A DNA stretch of 64,000 nt, taken from assembly GCA_027382625.1 (NCBI GenBank), contig JAJKFJ010021309.1:25484-89483 (forward strand), read 5' to 3'. Positions 1 through 11,207 of the stretch are shown here, in pieces. The notes beneath the pieces were generated by a model that was given only the letters and a program-made list of their open reading frames with translations, made no database searches and was not told the origin of the DNA. Made by a program: the position numbers and the translations under genes. The DNA is from Tetmemena sp. SeJ-2015 (taxonomy: Eukaryota > Ciliophora > Spirotrichea > Sporadotrichida > Oxytrichidae). Each line of letters begins with the position of its first letter. The first letter of the stretch is position 1.

Positions 1-104
1 AATCAAATTTAAAAAAGGCTGACTAGTTATAATGCTTAGAATCCATTGTCACCCGGAAAAAGTATTAGAAGTGTAGGGGTTTCCCATACAATAATGGGAA
101 GACA

Positions 105-1240
105 ATGTCTGACATCAATAAATTTTATGAAGAGCGTTCAGAGCATAACATATCAGTCTAATCTAATTTCATTCACAGGAACTATCATAACTCTAGTGCG
201 TAATCTAAGTTCGATGTAAACTAAGCTGCAAACTAAAGCAATCAAAAATAGAGAGGTGTTGAATTCTTTAACAGCAATGATAATTCCTGTAAGACTTTCG
301 ATGCAACAAGTTAAGGAAGTGGCTCGCATATTTTTAATCAAAAGGTGACCTAATCAATCTTTATTAACTCTGTTTTTAATTTTTTTCATCTCTGGCTAAT
401 CAGTTCTTAAGCAGCCAAGCATTTTGTACAACGGGTCGAAGCTTGATATCAAAATGAGTGAAGAGACGAGTTAATCACCTCAGATTAAGAAACTTCGCAA
501 TAACTAAAGCTAGCAGCAATTTAAGCTAAATTTTGGAATTTAGCCTCATCTAGTGAAAAAGTATCAAAGCCCTACTGCAGCTCAATAGTAGTCCAGCACG
601 GGAATTAATGAAAGCCTGATTTATTAGCAAATAAGCGGAAAGAACTTTAATAATGATTCAGAAATTATTCAAAACAATAACACACATAGTTAGTATTATA
701 AATAATTTTAGTTCCTTAATCCAACCTTAGATTAATAAGACGAAGAGTATTCCATAATAGCCGAACATGAATAGAGGATATTATTTTGTACATATATTTA
801 TTAGGTTATGGCCAAAGCTTGAATCAATCGATACAGAATTAAAGTGCACTTCACTCAATTTCAAAATTGAATAACGGGTAGTCAATTTCTGTCATCAAAC
901 AACGAATGTGAGGAGTCCTCATAAAAAGAGCATGATGATCCTTAATTCTTCAATTGGTTCTAGCAGCAATAATGTATCCTTAAAAATATTTATTGATGGG
1001 GAATGAATTTTTATATTATCCTTGGTGTAAGCTGCCTTGGGGATTTACAACGACCGCCAACAGAAAATTAAAGAAAGCAAAGCTAGTTAGAAGTTTGATC
1101 ACCACTCTAACAGTTACACAAGGTCGGGGGTTAGCAGTAACTACAATTCGAACAACAATTTAAACCATCAGAAATACTTAATTTTTATACTAGGAGTCAT
1201 AGAAAGTGGTCGACTATACTGACTCTAGGATCTCCAAATG
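105..1240 (+). CDS. Q/N/S-rich protein of unknown function
   Basis: Not recognised. Read with TAA/TAG as Gln, the frame opens at ATG 105 (starting MSDINKFYEERSEH) and stays open for about 110 codons; a second long open block begins near 450 (KMSEETSQSPQIKKL) and runs for about 115 codons. A third block follows around 830-1010 (PKLESIDTELKC) and a fourth around 1045-1200. The blocks change frame at AT-rich joints (about 350-440, 780-820, 1010-1040) that are likely introns or IESs not resolved here. Composition is rich in Gln, Asn and Ser with no membrane segment. The 3' end is uncertain. Confidence 0.5.
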
Positions 1241-1535
1241 ATTACCGTAAATTATTTAGCTAAAGATCAAAGTTTATTTTTAATAAATACAAAGCATGAT
1301 TTATATTCCTGATTATGGTTTTAAATTAGTCCATATTTTAAATAAATTATTAAATTGATTATAAAAAATTCATAATTTTTAAATGCAGAATAGAGGTTAA
1401 TTTATGACTTGCCCATCTTAAAATTTTATAATTTTAAGGCTATCTTAATTTATACATAATTTGTGAAGAGAAGGATTTAAATTCCAAATGTCAATATAAA
1501 AATGAAAATAATTAAAAAATCAAATGTTTTATAGG
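1241..1535. other. intergenic, AT-rich
   Basis: About 300 bases of strongly AT-rich DNA between a plus-strand gene ending near 1240 and the stop codon of the minus-strand gene at 1536. I see no open frame, tRNA or repeat that can be supported. Confidence 0.5.
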
Positions 1536-4500
1536 TCAAAGTGTATTAGTCTTAATGAGCCTATGAATCTTGTTAAGCATCTTTCTATATTTGCTGTTTT
1601 CGACTATGATTTCGTAAATTATTTTAGTAAGGGACTTCCTTAGCATGCTCTTGTCATCTATGCCTTCATCCTTTATAGATTTTGCCTCCCTCATTATAGA
1701 ACTAAACTACTCACCAAGAATTGAATAGCCCATATTGCTCAAGACTATCGTCAAAAAATTTAATTTTTTTCCTCTCTTTTTAAGTCAAGCTTTCCGAAGA
1801 GGTTACTTTTTCAAGATTCCTATGTCACTGTTGTCAAAGGCTTCTCTCACAGCTAGCAACTCATCTGTCACTCTCTTCATGAAGAGCTCATTTTACTTTA
1901 AATCTAAGACTTCCTGCCTCAGTCTCTTAATCTAACTTCTCTGCTGTTCAACCAAATTTTAAGATTGCTGCTGAGTCATCAGGAGTCTTAGAGAATGTGT
2001 TCTTAGAATTAATATCTAAACAAAAATTGATAAATTTAGCAGTAACCTTACACTCATCGATATCCTGATTTAGTTGCTTAACATGTGCACTCTTGATCCT
2101 TTGAAAATTTTCCTTCAAACTCTTGATTACTTTGAAGCTCTGTCTTTGGAACTCATCATTAGATTAGAATATCATAATTACTCCTTGAGTTCTATTTGCT
2201 TTGAAATGAACTTATGTTGCTTTTCATAGATTTTTGCAAGCTCTTGCTTAAGTAAGTGAGACTGTCCTAATTAGTTCCTATGCTTTTAATCAATCAAGTA
2301 CTAATTATCTTCATCAATATCATTTTTGGTCAATCGAACTGTTTCTCTCTTGTCAATTGAGTATCCATGATTTAGTTTGATTTTAAAGATTAAGTCCCTC
2401 TTAGTTCAAAAGCAGCACTCTCTCCTAAACTGTTATAGTCGAAATGCGTTCTAGCAAATCTTGAAATTTCCTGTCTCTCATTTTGTGTATGATAGTTTGT
2501 ACTTGCTTGCAGTGCGCATTTTATTTTTAGAGCTCGCTCTTTCTCTTGAAGGCTCATAATCCATCCTATCTTGGCCTTTTGAGAGTATCTTCAGCAATCT
2601 TTCAAAAGAGAAGTTAAAATCTCCTATTAAGTTATCTAGGCCCGTTGTTACTGTATCCCGATACTACTAATCCTCATTTAAAGAGTCATTCAAGTAACTG
2701 TTCTGCCATGAAAGAAGACTTCTTCATGTTTGGCTGTTTAATCAAATCCTCAATTATGTAAACTTGGAAGTCTAGCATCTCCTAAAAGTCTGCCTCTACT
2801 TTTCCAGCTTTGGCTGCTGCATATTTAAGGGCACTAGTCACCTTTATAGATCAATATATTCAAAAAATGGAAAATAAATAATCGCTACTTAAGGATCTAT
2901 TTGAAAGAATTCTGCTAGTTATCTTTTTCAAGAGAATTGCTATTGATTTAAAAGAGTTTTTGAATTGCTATCGATATAAAATTTGAGCATTAAAATAAAA
3001 TTTTAACACAAAGATTTTTTTAAAATTTAGAATAAAAATCTTGATATTAAAAATCTATTACTTGCCACTTTTTAACTCTAGAGTGTCTGTTCCTCCTCAT
3101 CCCTTAGAAGTTTAGAAATCAGTGGAGATTGAAAACTTTCATAAATGTAATTTCCTTTTGTAGATAACTCTAGCTATGATTACTTTGATAAAATAAATTG
3201 AAGGTTTCAATTAAAAAATTTGCCTTTTTTTTGTTTAAAATTTAAAAAAAGCAAAAAAAAACCCAATTTTTGTTTTTTATCAGGCTTTTCATTTCTATTA
3301 CAGATTGATAAATTTGATCTTTGAGTACTCTAAGTCCAGATGCAACAAGCAGAGTCTGTTCTCGCTCTATTTACTACATCTGCTCCATTTGAGCCTAGTA
3401 AAGTTCTAATTATTCTCTGAGTTGGTCTATCTAAACATCCTTCCTCTGATCTTCTTTTGTGGATGACTTAAATGATATTTTCAAAAATGGAAAAATTCTT
3501 GTGAGATATTTTCTTTTTGAGGTTTGGCTTGGGCTTTGAAGCGGAGATTTATTATTCATTGCTCTTAAGTTACTACTTCTAGAAGCTGTTCTATCCCTCT
3601 GCAAATTTGTAAATCTAAAATTTAATTAGGTGTAAATTGGTATCCTATATTTTTATGCTACTTCTAAAATAAGTTTATAACTTTTTTTAAAATTCTCAGA
3701 TTTGCAGTAGATTACCCTCCCTTGGTTTGGCTAAGACTGTTTCTATCATTTGGGGATCTATTAGCTTTACTTCCATAATTATTTTTGACAGCACTATTGG
3801 GATTGCTCTTATTATAAGTTCTCTAGCTAAAGGTGAATTTATTTTTATTGTTGCTATTCAAATTTTCAATTGAATCTTCTAGTCTCTCCCTATCGGAATC
3901 ACTCTCACTATCTTCATGTTACTAATCTTTATCCTTGAGTCTCCTGAGTTACTGAATCTCCTTGGTTAGTTCATTAAAACAAATGAAAAACACTTTCAGC
4001 ATTTTCTATCTCTAACTTTTTGAGAGAGGAGTAAGCTTCCTAAGCAACCAAATCAGTTTACTTTACTAGGTCCTCCTTCAATTAATTATTCTGGACTACT
4101 AAATCCTGAACTTTCTGTCTCAAAGAAGAGGTTTCAATTTAAGTTTTCTGTGCTTAATCTCTGAAGACCCTCTCCATATCTTCTTGTCTGGATTAGTTTT
4201 GAAGGGAAAATATTGCAATAGCATCTATCTTCTGACAAAGGACAGATGGAATACTCTCACTTCGAGGAGTTATCTCCAATAAAAAGAGAAGAAAATATTA
4301 TATAATCAAATTGTGATATATCTGTTCATAGTTGATATTTAACTTGTCAATTAGGTTCTGAACATGCTATGAGATAAAATTATTCTCCGTTTCAGATTTC
4401 TCTTGATAGTAAAAATAAAATTCTAAACTTAGTAGGCTGCCTTCTCTTTTACTTCCCTAAGCTCTCTCACCACATTTTCAAAGTCAAATCTGAGCTACCT

Positions 4501-6969
4501 CAGATCTCTCTTATAGTTGTCAATTTCAACTGAAAGATCTTGCTCTATAATCTTAGACTCTTCCTTCTGATTGAACTACTGCCTTAAATTTTAAAGCCAA
4601 AACATAAATTTGAAATTTAAATTAAATTTTCAGCATACTTGGCAAGCATATTTTCATCTGAAATAACGGCTGCCAGTTTATGGCACTCATACTTTGCAAA
4701 GGAGTAAGCGTTATCAGCTTGGCGTCTGAATCTTCTTCTGCTGCTCTATGTACTCTGAGCGCTCCATATGCATGAACTTCAACATTCTTTGCTATTCGAT
4801 GTTTATCTATTGCTTTAAACAATTGTAAACAAAGCAAGCACATAGATTTGCAGTAATGTATACTTGAGGGACCAGCATTTTTATTGCCAGTTTAGAAGCT
4901 GAGTCTCCATTTCTTCATTCCTCATCTACCACATTTCAACTTCCCCTAAGACTTTGGCATGCTGCTTCCTTATCTCTTACAGTTGGAATTCTATCTTTGG
5001 AGTTTGGTGTTGGGATAGCTGCTAAATGAAACTCTTCAAAAGCTTCTCTCTCTCCCAAGATTTCTGCAACTGCTTTTTTAACCAAAGAGTTAGAGGACTC
5101 AGAAGTGATTGCCCATCTGCTTCAGGAATATCTTATTTAATTCATAACTTTAAGTTTAATAATAAAGACTCATATACAATTTTTTATACGATTTAGTCGA
5201 AAAATATAACTAATTTTTAATCAAAATTATTTTAAAAAATAGTAAAGCTTAACTAAAGCGAGTTCTAATGTTACTTATCAATTTTTAAAATTATTATTTA
5301 TGACTTATATTTATATCCTCTTGCATGATACTGAAGTCAGGAGATTTACTAAATCTAAGTTTCTTCTTTTTAGCCTTACCACCAACTTTATTTACAATGT
5401 TACTAGTTTCATTCTTGAATGCCGAATCCCTATCATTAAAGCTTTAGAAATCCATCATAACCAAGAAGTCAGAATAATTATCCTCATCTCCTCTCAACCG
5501 AATGCTACTATTATTCACATCTCTAGCTTTAGCCGGATAGCCGAATTCTCCTTTCACCAAATTTTATTGCTTATCAGTAGGAGGTTTCTATCTTGACTTT
5601 GGACGAGTAGAACTTCTATTTTCTTTATTCAGTTTAGTTAAATCTTTATCCCACTGTTAGGCCTTTTTTATTATCTAATTAGACTTCTAAGCTTATAAGA
5701 AAATAAAAGATAAAATTAAAGCTGCATTAGGGGAAATTACACCTTGGGATATTCCACTCAACACAGATTTGGCTAAAGCAGTTTGCTAAGGTTTTTAATT
5801 TGAAGTATCTTGGGCATTGGTTTTAGAAAATGAAGGTACAGGATATTTCTCAGATTGCTACCACAAGCTTAAACTTTTGATCTAGTTCTTTGTTTGCTCG
5901 CAAATTAGCTTCATTTCCTCATCTTTCTGTTTTAACGCAGTTTATTTATCTTGATCCTGATCCTGGATTCTCTTTTGTAACTTAAAATTAAACTCTTAAA
6001 TACTTTGAGACCTCTAACTCAAGTAAGGCAATCTTATTTGCGTAGTCAGTAATTTATTGCATAAATGCTACTCAAAATTAATGAGCACTTTTGATTTAAG
6101 TTATGAATAATTAGTAGTTTGAAGTTGATTTTTATCCTGCTTGTTCAGTTTCTCATTTAGGTTCTTATGCACTAGATGGCTTTAAATCATGAAAATATTG
6201 TCTTACTTATTTGATGCTCTCTTAGCTCTCTCTGTGCGTCTAGAGTTTTGATTTTCTCCTCTTCGACTGTTTTAGAAGTTTGGACTATGAGTAACTCCAT
6301 CTGTCTGTCTTTCTCTCTTAGCTACTCATTAAGTCTATCGATGAGTTTACTCTAGCCCCCGGTTTCATTCCTCTCCTTGAGTGCCATTTAGTTCTCTTGA
6401 TTTAGCACTTTAATCTGAGTTTTGAGGAGGGATATTTACTCCTCATAACTTAGCAACTGCTTTGTTGCCTTCTCACACTATTGAAAGCTTGAGATTTATT
6501 TATTCATAACAGTGAAATTAATCGGTGGTTACTTACCTCTATGTTTAACTTTTTTATGATGTGTTGAGCCTTATCAAGAGAAGAGTCCTTCGCCTCATTT
6601 GATTCTTCTTTACTTGCTAACTCAATTTGTAGATCACTCTATACACAAAATTTAAATGAAAGAAGAATGAAACTTGGATCTTACTATCTGAGATTCTAGC
6701 TTAGAGATTTGCTGTATCAGACGGCTGTTGAGCTATTCTAGATTAGTATTCTCGTCTTTTAAAAGCTTGTACATCTAAGGAGTCACCACAGTTGGCTTAA
6801 AAAATAATATTTTATTTTTTAGCTAAGGTGGGTTGGATTATTTTCGAGGCAGTGGTTTTGGGCTAAGCACACCACTGGCAGTTGAAGAAGCCATTATCTG
6901 AGGCCCAGATGCTCTAGTTCCCAAAGAGGAAGAAGGCTTGGGCTAATGCGATCTGTAAGAAGAAGACAT
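1536..6969 (-). CDS. Long coiled-coil protein, IES-interrupted
   Basis: Starts at ATG 6969 (MSSSYRSHQPKPSSS) and ends at TGA 1536; after removing inserts it should encode roughly 1,500-1,700 residues. The N-terminus is a basic Ser/Pro-rich tail; from about residue 60 it is a Lys/Glu/Gln-rich heptad-like coiled coil almost to the end. Two GT-AG introns are clear (6639-6684 and 6478-6536). Five IESs with exact pointers restore the frame (2839, 3137, 4407, 4584, 5128). The 185-nt IES at 5128 joins what would otherwise look like two genes: deletion gives the junction MQEDIPEADGQ in frame. Further single-base frame breaks in 2000-2500 and 6000-6200 look like sequence errors. Function unknown; such proteins in ciliates are often cytoskeletal or basal-body linked, but that is only inference from composition. 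Confidence 0.75.
2839..3065. other. IES, 227 nt, pointer CAC
   Basis: Direct repeat CAC at 2839 and 3066. Removing one copy with the insert joins QSQK and VTSALKYAAAKAG in frame on the minus strand. The insert is very AT-rich and non-coding. Short pointer, so the exact edge is less certain than for others. Confidence 0.6.
3137..3291. other. IES, 155 nt, pointer TTTC
   Basis: TTTC at 3137 and 3292 (GAAA on the coding strand). Deletion joins QIYQSVIE to SFQSPLISKLLRDEEE in frame. The insert holds A and T homopolymer runs. Confidence 0.7.
4407..4429. other. IES, 23 nt, pointer TAGTA
   Basis: TAGTA at 4407 and 4430 (TACTA on the coding strand). Deletion restores VKEKAAYYQEKSETENN. No GT-AG borders. 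Confidence 0.85.
4584..4621. other. IES, 38 nt, pointer TTAAATTTT
   Basis: A 9-nt repeat at 4584 and 4622. Deletion joins LAKYAENL and RQQFNQKEESK in frame on the minus strand. Confidence 0.88.
5128..5312. other. IES, 185 nt, pointer ATATC
   Basis: ATATC at 5128 and 5313 (GATAT on the coding strand). Deletion fuses FSIMQE with DIPEADGQSLLSPLTLW in frame, uniting two blocks of one coiled-coil gene. Confidence 0.82.
6478..6536 (-). other. GT-AG intron
   Basis: Begins GTAAGTAACC and ends TCAATAG on the minus strand (59 nt); flanking exons are coiled-coil coding. Confidence 0.8.
6639..6684 (-). other. GT-AG intron
   Basis: Begins GTAAGATCC and ends GTATAG on the minus strand; removing 46 nt joins KLESQI to SDLQIELASKEE within the coiled-coil protein. 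Confidence 0.85.
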
Positions 6970-7093
6970 TTTTCAATTCTTAATTTTCAGTTGAATTTAA
7001 AATTCAACAAATTTATTTGAATTCTTTCTAATGAAATCTATTGTAAAAATACAAGAGTTAATAATATTTATTATCGAGATAGAATTTGCAGTA

Positions 7094-7730
7094 ATGGTAG
7101 ATAGAAATGACCCCAACGCTATCCCAGAAATCAGTGCCTCAGATGTATAGAAGGAAGGCTGGCTCTACAAGCAGTCAAGGTTCATTAAAGAATGGAGAAA
7201 GTAAGTTAATTTATCATAAACAGAGAGGGAAAGATAGATTTGAAAAATGAAAGAGATTTAAAGACTATTTTTTCCATATTCTATTACACTTCAGACTCTA
7301 ATGATGCGCTAATACAGTTTATTGTAGGAGATGGTTTGTGCTGACTAAATCTCACATTCTAAGTTTCAAAGACGCCTAAGTTTACAAGAACCCTACTGAA
7401 GTGATTCTCATCTCCTCTTGTAGTACAGTTAAATCGGTCGAAGAAGAAATAAATAAGCCTAATGCCTTTGTAAGTATTTCTCTTTAAATTCGTCCACCCT
7501 CCAAGCTTTGAAACTTTTCACAATCGGAAAATCAAGGATGACTCCTTCAATAATTTGAACAATAGCATAAAACTTATCTTTGAATATAGAAACTTGAGGT
7601 GAATGGCAGGACTTACTACATGCAAGCTGAGAATTACGCAGAAAAGGAGGGCTGGATAGGAGCCTTGGGTAAAGCTATGATAAAGAAGACAGTGCTTCTG
7701 GATAATGATGACGAAGATGCTTATATGTGA
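7094..7730 (+). CDS. PH-domain protein
   Basis: Small protein made almost entirely of one pleckstrin-homology domain. It starts at ATG 7094 (MVDRNDPNAIPEIS) and ends at TGA 7728-7730. Diagnostic blocks are EGWLYKQSRFIKEWRKRWF (first strands), KSHILSFKD, and the C-terminal helix EKEGWIGALGKAM with the invariant Trp. The family binds phosphoinositides or proteins at membranes. A GT-AG intron (7201-7327) splits Lys-Arg of WRKRWF exactly, and a 40-nt IES at 7466 with pointer CTTTG restores NAFETFHNRKI. One frame break near 7602 (GG for GGG) remains and is probably a sequence error. Tail is acidic (LLDNDDEDAYM). Ligand unknown. Confidence 0.85.
7201..7327 (+). other. GT-AG intron
   Basis: GTAAGTTAAT to ATTGTAG, 127 nt; splicing rebuilds EWRKRWFVLTK, a canonical PH-domain strand. 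Confidence 0.9.
7466..7505. other. IES, 40 nt, pointer CTTTG
   Basis: CTTTG at 7466 and 7506. Deletion gives NKPNAFETFHNRKIKDD in frame. A GT-AG intron at nearly the same place (7470-7505) would instead give an immediate TGA, so the IES reading is preferred. Confidence 0.82.
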
Positions 7731-7870
7731 CCCTAATAAAGATGAATAGCTTAAACTATATGGCTTAACTAAAATTGCGAGATTAATTGTTTTGAATTCA
7801 AAATTTCTCAAATTAATTGCCCTTGAGTTTAATACCTCGCAAAATAAGTAATTGAACTAAGTTATTAAAA

Positions 7871-9405
7871 ATGGACCGAGGCTATGAGATAAAAAATAGT
7901 CAGTTTGGCTGGCAGCTGCCCTGGCATGCAAAATCTAAGACTTTATGTAAAGGTAGCTGCTTCGTCGGTCCTAAAGTACACTAACATTATGTAACCTTGG
8001 TTATCATCTTAATAAGTAAATGCATTTTAAGTAATCGCTATATTGATCTTGATATGCTTGTCTATTGGAGGTTGGGTATCAAAAATCAATATTTTCATAG
8101 AAAGGTCTAAAAGTGAGGCAATTTATATTTGGCTCTTTGGAGGATATCTGGTTTTGGGTTTGCTGATGCTGATAAAGTTCATAGCTACTTCTTACTCCGA
8201 TCCTGGTATAATGTTTCGCCACTACGATTATGACAACTTGAAAAACAAATACGATGAGAGGAAGAGGAAAGAACGAAATATATGCTTAATTATTTTTCAT
8301 TATAAATCTGAGAATGGAATTACAGCTGGAGGAAGATGAGTCTAGTGATTCAAGTGACTCCGATTAAAATCAGTTTAATGACTTAGATAGCTTAAACAAG
8401 AGTAATGCGAGTGCGCAAATCTTGTATAGAGAGTAATATAGCAAGGAGTAAATACCTCCCACATTTGAAATTCATTCTAAAAAGCAATTTAGCACATTTA
8501 GTAATACGCTGATGTAAAATAGAAACTTTAGCAAGGGAGATGAAGATCAAGAAACTCAGTATGAGCTTTAAAAGCATAATTTGGGGGAGTAACAAAACTC
8601 AATTCCTTACATTTACAGAAGCAGATTTTGCAACACTTGCTTCATTTATAGACCTCCACTTGCTTCACACTGCCGCTTTTGTGATTAGTGTGTAGATAAT
8701 TTCGATCATCATTGCTACTTGACAAACAATTGCATCGGAAAGAGAAATATTAAAAGCTTTGTTCAATTTGTAAACTTAACAGTCCTCACTTCGACTATAT
8801 TTCTGTTATGCTTCATAAATTTTTGGATAGAAGATCAGATAAGTTAGTGTGCTAAGCTTTCACAATTCAAGTTGCAAATGCAAGAGACATTTTAGCTTTA
8901 TGGCTTGATCGTGCTGGCTATTTTCACAATAGTTGAAGTCCTGGCTCCATTTTTAAGACCAGTGTCAGTGCTAGCTGGTTCAATGTTCATAGTGATACAA
9001 GCATAACAGCTCTAATCCATCGAATATCTCAAGCATGTGCCTTATACTATCCTCTTTTTGATTTACCCTTATCTTTATTTATGATTGAATGCTAAGCTTT
9101 TGGCTCAGGCTTGCGCTACAGTCTTCGCTATTTATTCCTGATATATTAGGACTACTCTCTTAAAGAATACTTTGTATTGAAACAACTGTAAACTCCCAAG
9201 CAGAAATTAGTCAAGTGCAATAATCCATTTGTAGGTTTCAAGAATCTAATCTTCTTCTATCTCAATTTTCAAAGCATCGAAAGTGAGTTCGACAAAGAAT
9301 TTACAAGACCAAAAGAGGAGAGACAGCTAAGAAGCCAATGACGAAAGTGACGATGATGATAATTTAAATGAGGAAAATGGTCTGCTAAGAAAATAAAGAA
9401 AGTGA
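7871..9405 (+). CDS. DHHC-type protein S-acyltransferase
   Basis: Membrane palmitoyltransferase that transfers acyl chains from acyl-CoA to protein cysteines. Starts at ATG 7871 (MDRGYEIKNSQFGWQLPW). Two N-terminal membrane segments flank about 8030-8200. An acidic Ser/Asp cytosolic loop follows, then the Cys-rich domain at 8620-8760: CNTCFIYRPPLASHC, CDQCV, and the catalytic DHHC motif (NFDHHCYLTNNCIG). Two further membrane segments follow, then the family's TTxE-like block (RTTLLKEYF) and NPF motif (CNNPFVGFKNLIFF). A 28-nt IES at 8276 is clear. In-frame TGA codons occur at 9082 and 9139 within the second membrane pair. Homopolymer frame breaks near 8020, 9165 and 9340. The tail is acidic; if one A is extra at 9400 the frame could continue to about 9570. 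Confidence 0.85.
8276..8303. other. IES, 28 nt, pointer AAAT
   Basis: AAAT at 8276 and 8304. Deletion joins KRKERN to LRMELQLEEDESSDSS in frame in the DHHC gene. Confidence 0.82.
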
Positions 9406-9507
9406 ACTATTACGAGAAGCTAAGAAGCTAATGATTTCAAAACGATTATTATACTATAAAGAGAGAAAATGCAGCTGAGAAAATAAAGAAGTGAACTATT
9501 ACGAGAA
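9389..9507 (+). repeat. Direct repeat of about 30 nt, 90-nt spacing
   Basis: Copies at 9389-9418 and 9479-9507 are identical except for one A in a short A run. They sit at the 3' end of the DHHC gene, so the length difference also decides which reading frame ends first. Confidence 0.8.
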
Positions 9508-9671
9508 CTAGGCTTAAAGAAATTTAGAAGATTTTTACTCACAGAGTTAAAGAGAGAAAGAAGTAATACTTCTTGACTTTTATAATTCTTACTTCACTTA
9601 ATTTACTACACTAATTAATCGTTAATTAAAGTCTTGGTGTTCTAATTCTGTCTGTCTGAGGAGTCATTTGT

Positions 9672-11207
9672 TCATGAGATATCTAAGGTGTAAATTAGAA
9701 GTCCGGCTGATACTCCAACGTTCAAAGAATCTACCATATTGAAAGGGTACTTGCCAATCATCTCAGGGCTTAGTTAAGGTGGGATCATAACTCTGTAGTC
9801 TGCCAGTTTATTGATGGTCTTTGATACCCCTTCGCCTTCTGATCCCAACACAAGAATGATATTTAAGATTACTAATCATATCGCATTCATTGATATTTTC
9901 ATCTTTGTTTATTCTCAGGTCGTCGAGAGATTATATCTTAGTCGTTTTATAAGGCATATTAGGATCATCCTCTTCACCTGTATATTTTTCATGATACTTC
10001 TCTTTTGACTCTTCTCCCTCTTCTAGGAATGCATCATCACTTTGAGATAACTTTCCCTTCTTTTAATCGTGTTAATTCTTCTGACTCTGCTGCTTTCTGT
10101 TCTTTGTGGATTAATTTTCTTAATCTGAGTCTTCACTCTCAATTAAAATTTCCCTCTCAGGCTCGTGCTTGTCATCAAGGCTATCTATTCAATTTAAAAG
10201 CTTTATTTATGGTTATTATTTTCAGTAATGAAGCTAAAATTATATCTTATGTATCTTACAGGAGGAGATACATCCATACAAAATTTTTATACTGTAAATA
10301 GATTCATTAAATATCTTAAATCTATGCTTTGATTCCTTTTTTAAATAAAAATGACTAGCATTTTATAATAGTTTTTAAATTATTCCCTCGATGTCAGTAC
10401 TGATGATCTTAAATTAATGGATTCCACCTTGAGCATCCATCATGAAATTTTTCACGAACTTTACTGCGTACAGAGGGATAAACTCCAAAGCTCCCGAACT
10501 CACTTTGCTTACTGTTGCAGTAAGTCCGCAAGCATTCAATTTTATCTATATATAACTTTAATTGTTTTTTTTTCATAATAAATTTATTATAATTTAATAA
10601 CTAAACCTCTTTTATCTAAAATATATAAATAAGACACAAGAATAAAACGAAATGGAGATATGGATTGTTTTAGTTGACTAGAATTCCATCTACACCGATG
10701 AACATCGCACTCCTCAAAATGCTTCCAAAATTATTAAATTTATACCTATGACTCGTTTAATTTTGTGGGTCAGTTATTTGATCTAGGAACAAAAAGAATT
10801 AGCCTTTCTTTGGTTCATCCTTTAGACTCTCAATATCAGTTGGTTTTCTAATTCTCACATAGTCAATCTTACTCGCTTTTAGAACTACATTTTAATGTGG
10901 CTTTTGCATCATATCAAGTTATGTTAAAATGTAGTATTTATGCATAGTGAATCCATTAAGCTTAACTTACAACAAAAATATAATGTTTAATTTTAACTTT
11001 GTGGAGGTACTTGACTTTGATACCTTGACTCTAAGCCATCCTAAATATTTGTTCTATCTTAGGGTGAGACTTTCTACTCTCGTTTCCTTTTTCATTAATG
11101 TTCAGATATAGCTTGGACATTTTACGTCTTTGAGCACTCAGACTTGCCAGCACTGGGTTTATTCCAAAAATGTACTCGTCCTTCCTAAAGTCAAATCAAA
11201 CATCCAT
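9672..11207 (-). CDS. SpoU/TrmH-family RNA 2'-O-methyltransferase (MRM1-like)
   Basis: SPOUT-fold methyltransferase that methylates ribose 2'-OH of RNA with S-adenosylmethionine. Visible family blocks in order: substrate-binding N-domain (EYIFGINPVLASL, near 11150), motif 1 (TDPQNFGSILRSAMFIGVDG, 10700-10770), the SSGALEFIPL block (about 10480), motif 2 (VLGSEGEGVSK, about 9830-9870) and motif 3 (VDSLNVGVSAGLLIY, about 9700). The closest match by eye is the mitochondrial MRM1/RlmB type. An acidic insert (EEGEESKEKYHEKYTGEEDD) separates the two catalytic halves. Three IESs restore the frame (9857, 10534, 10729); a fourth insert of about 60 nt near 10924-10985 and one near 10300-10380 are not resolved. 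Stop TGA at 9672. The start is uncertain: the ATG at 11207 runs into TGA after three codons, so an upstream joint is likely. Confidence 0.87.
9857..9890. other. IES, 34 nt, pointer TGATATTT
   Basis: TGATATTT at 9857 and 9891. Deletion rebuilds NKDENIILVLGSEGEG, the SAM-binding motif of the methyltransferase. Confidence 0.9.
10534..10663. other. IES, 130 nt, pointer ATT
   Basis: ATT at 10534 and 10664 (AAT on the coding strand). Deletion joins GILVNQNN to ACGLTATVSKVSSGALE, matching the conserved spacing of SpoU proteins. Short pointer. Confidence 0.72.
10729..10758. other. IES, 30 nt, pointer AATT
   Basis: AATT at 10729 and 10759. Deletion gives ITDPQNFGSILRSAMF, the conserved motif 1. Confidence 0.9.

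Noticed and set aside
61..110. Short inverted repeat around TTTCCCAT/ATGGGAA near 90
   Set aside because: 8 bp with a small loop in AT-rich DNA; weak and without context.
5300..5596. 98-codon plus-strand ORF
   Set aside because: Antisense to the minus-strand coiled-coil gene and partly within the 185-nt IES.
7470..7505. GT-AG intron in the PH gene
   Set aside because: Splicing gives an immediate TGA, whereas deletion between CTTTG repeats restores the domain.
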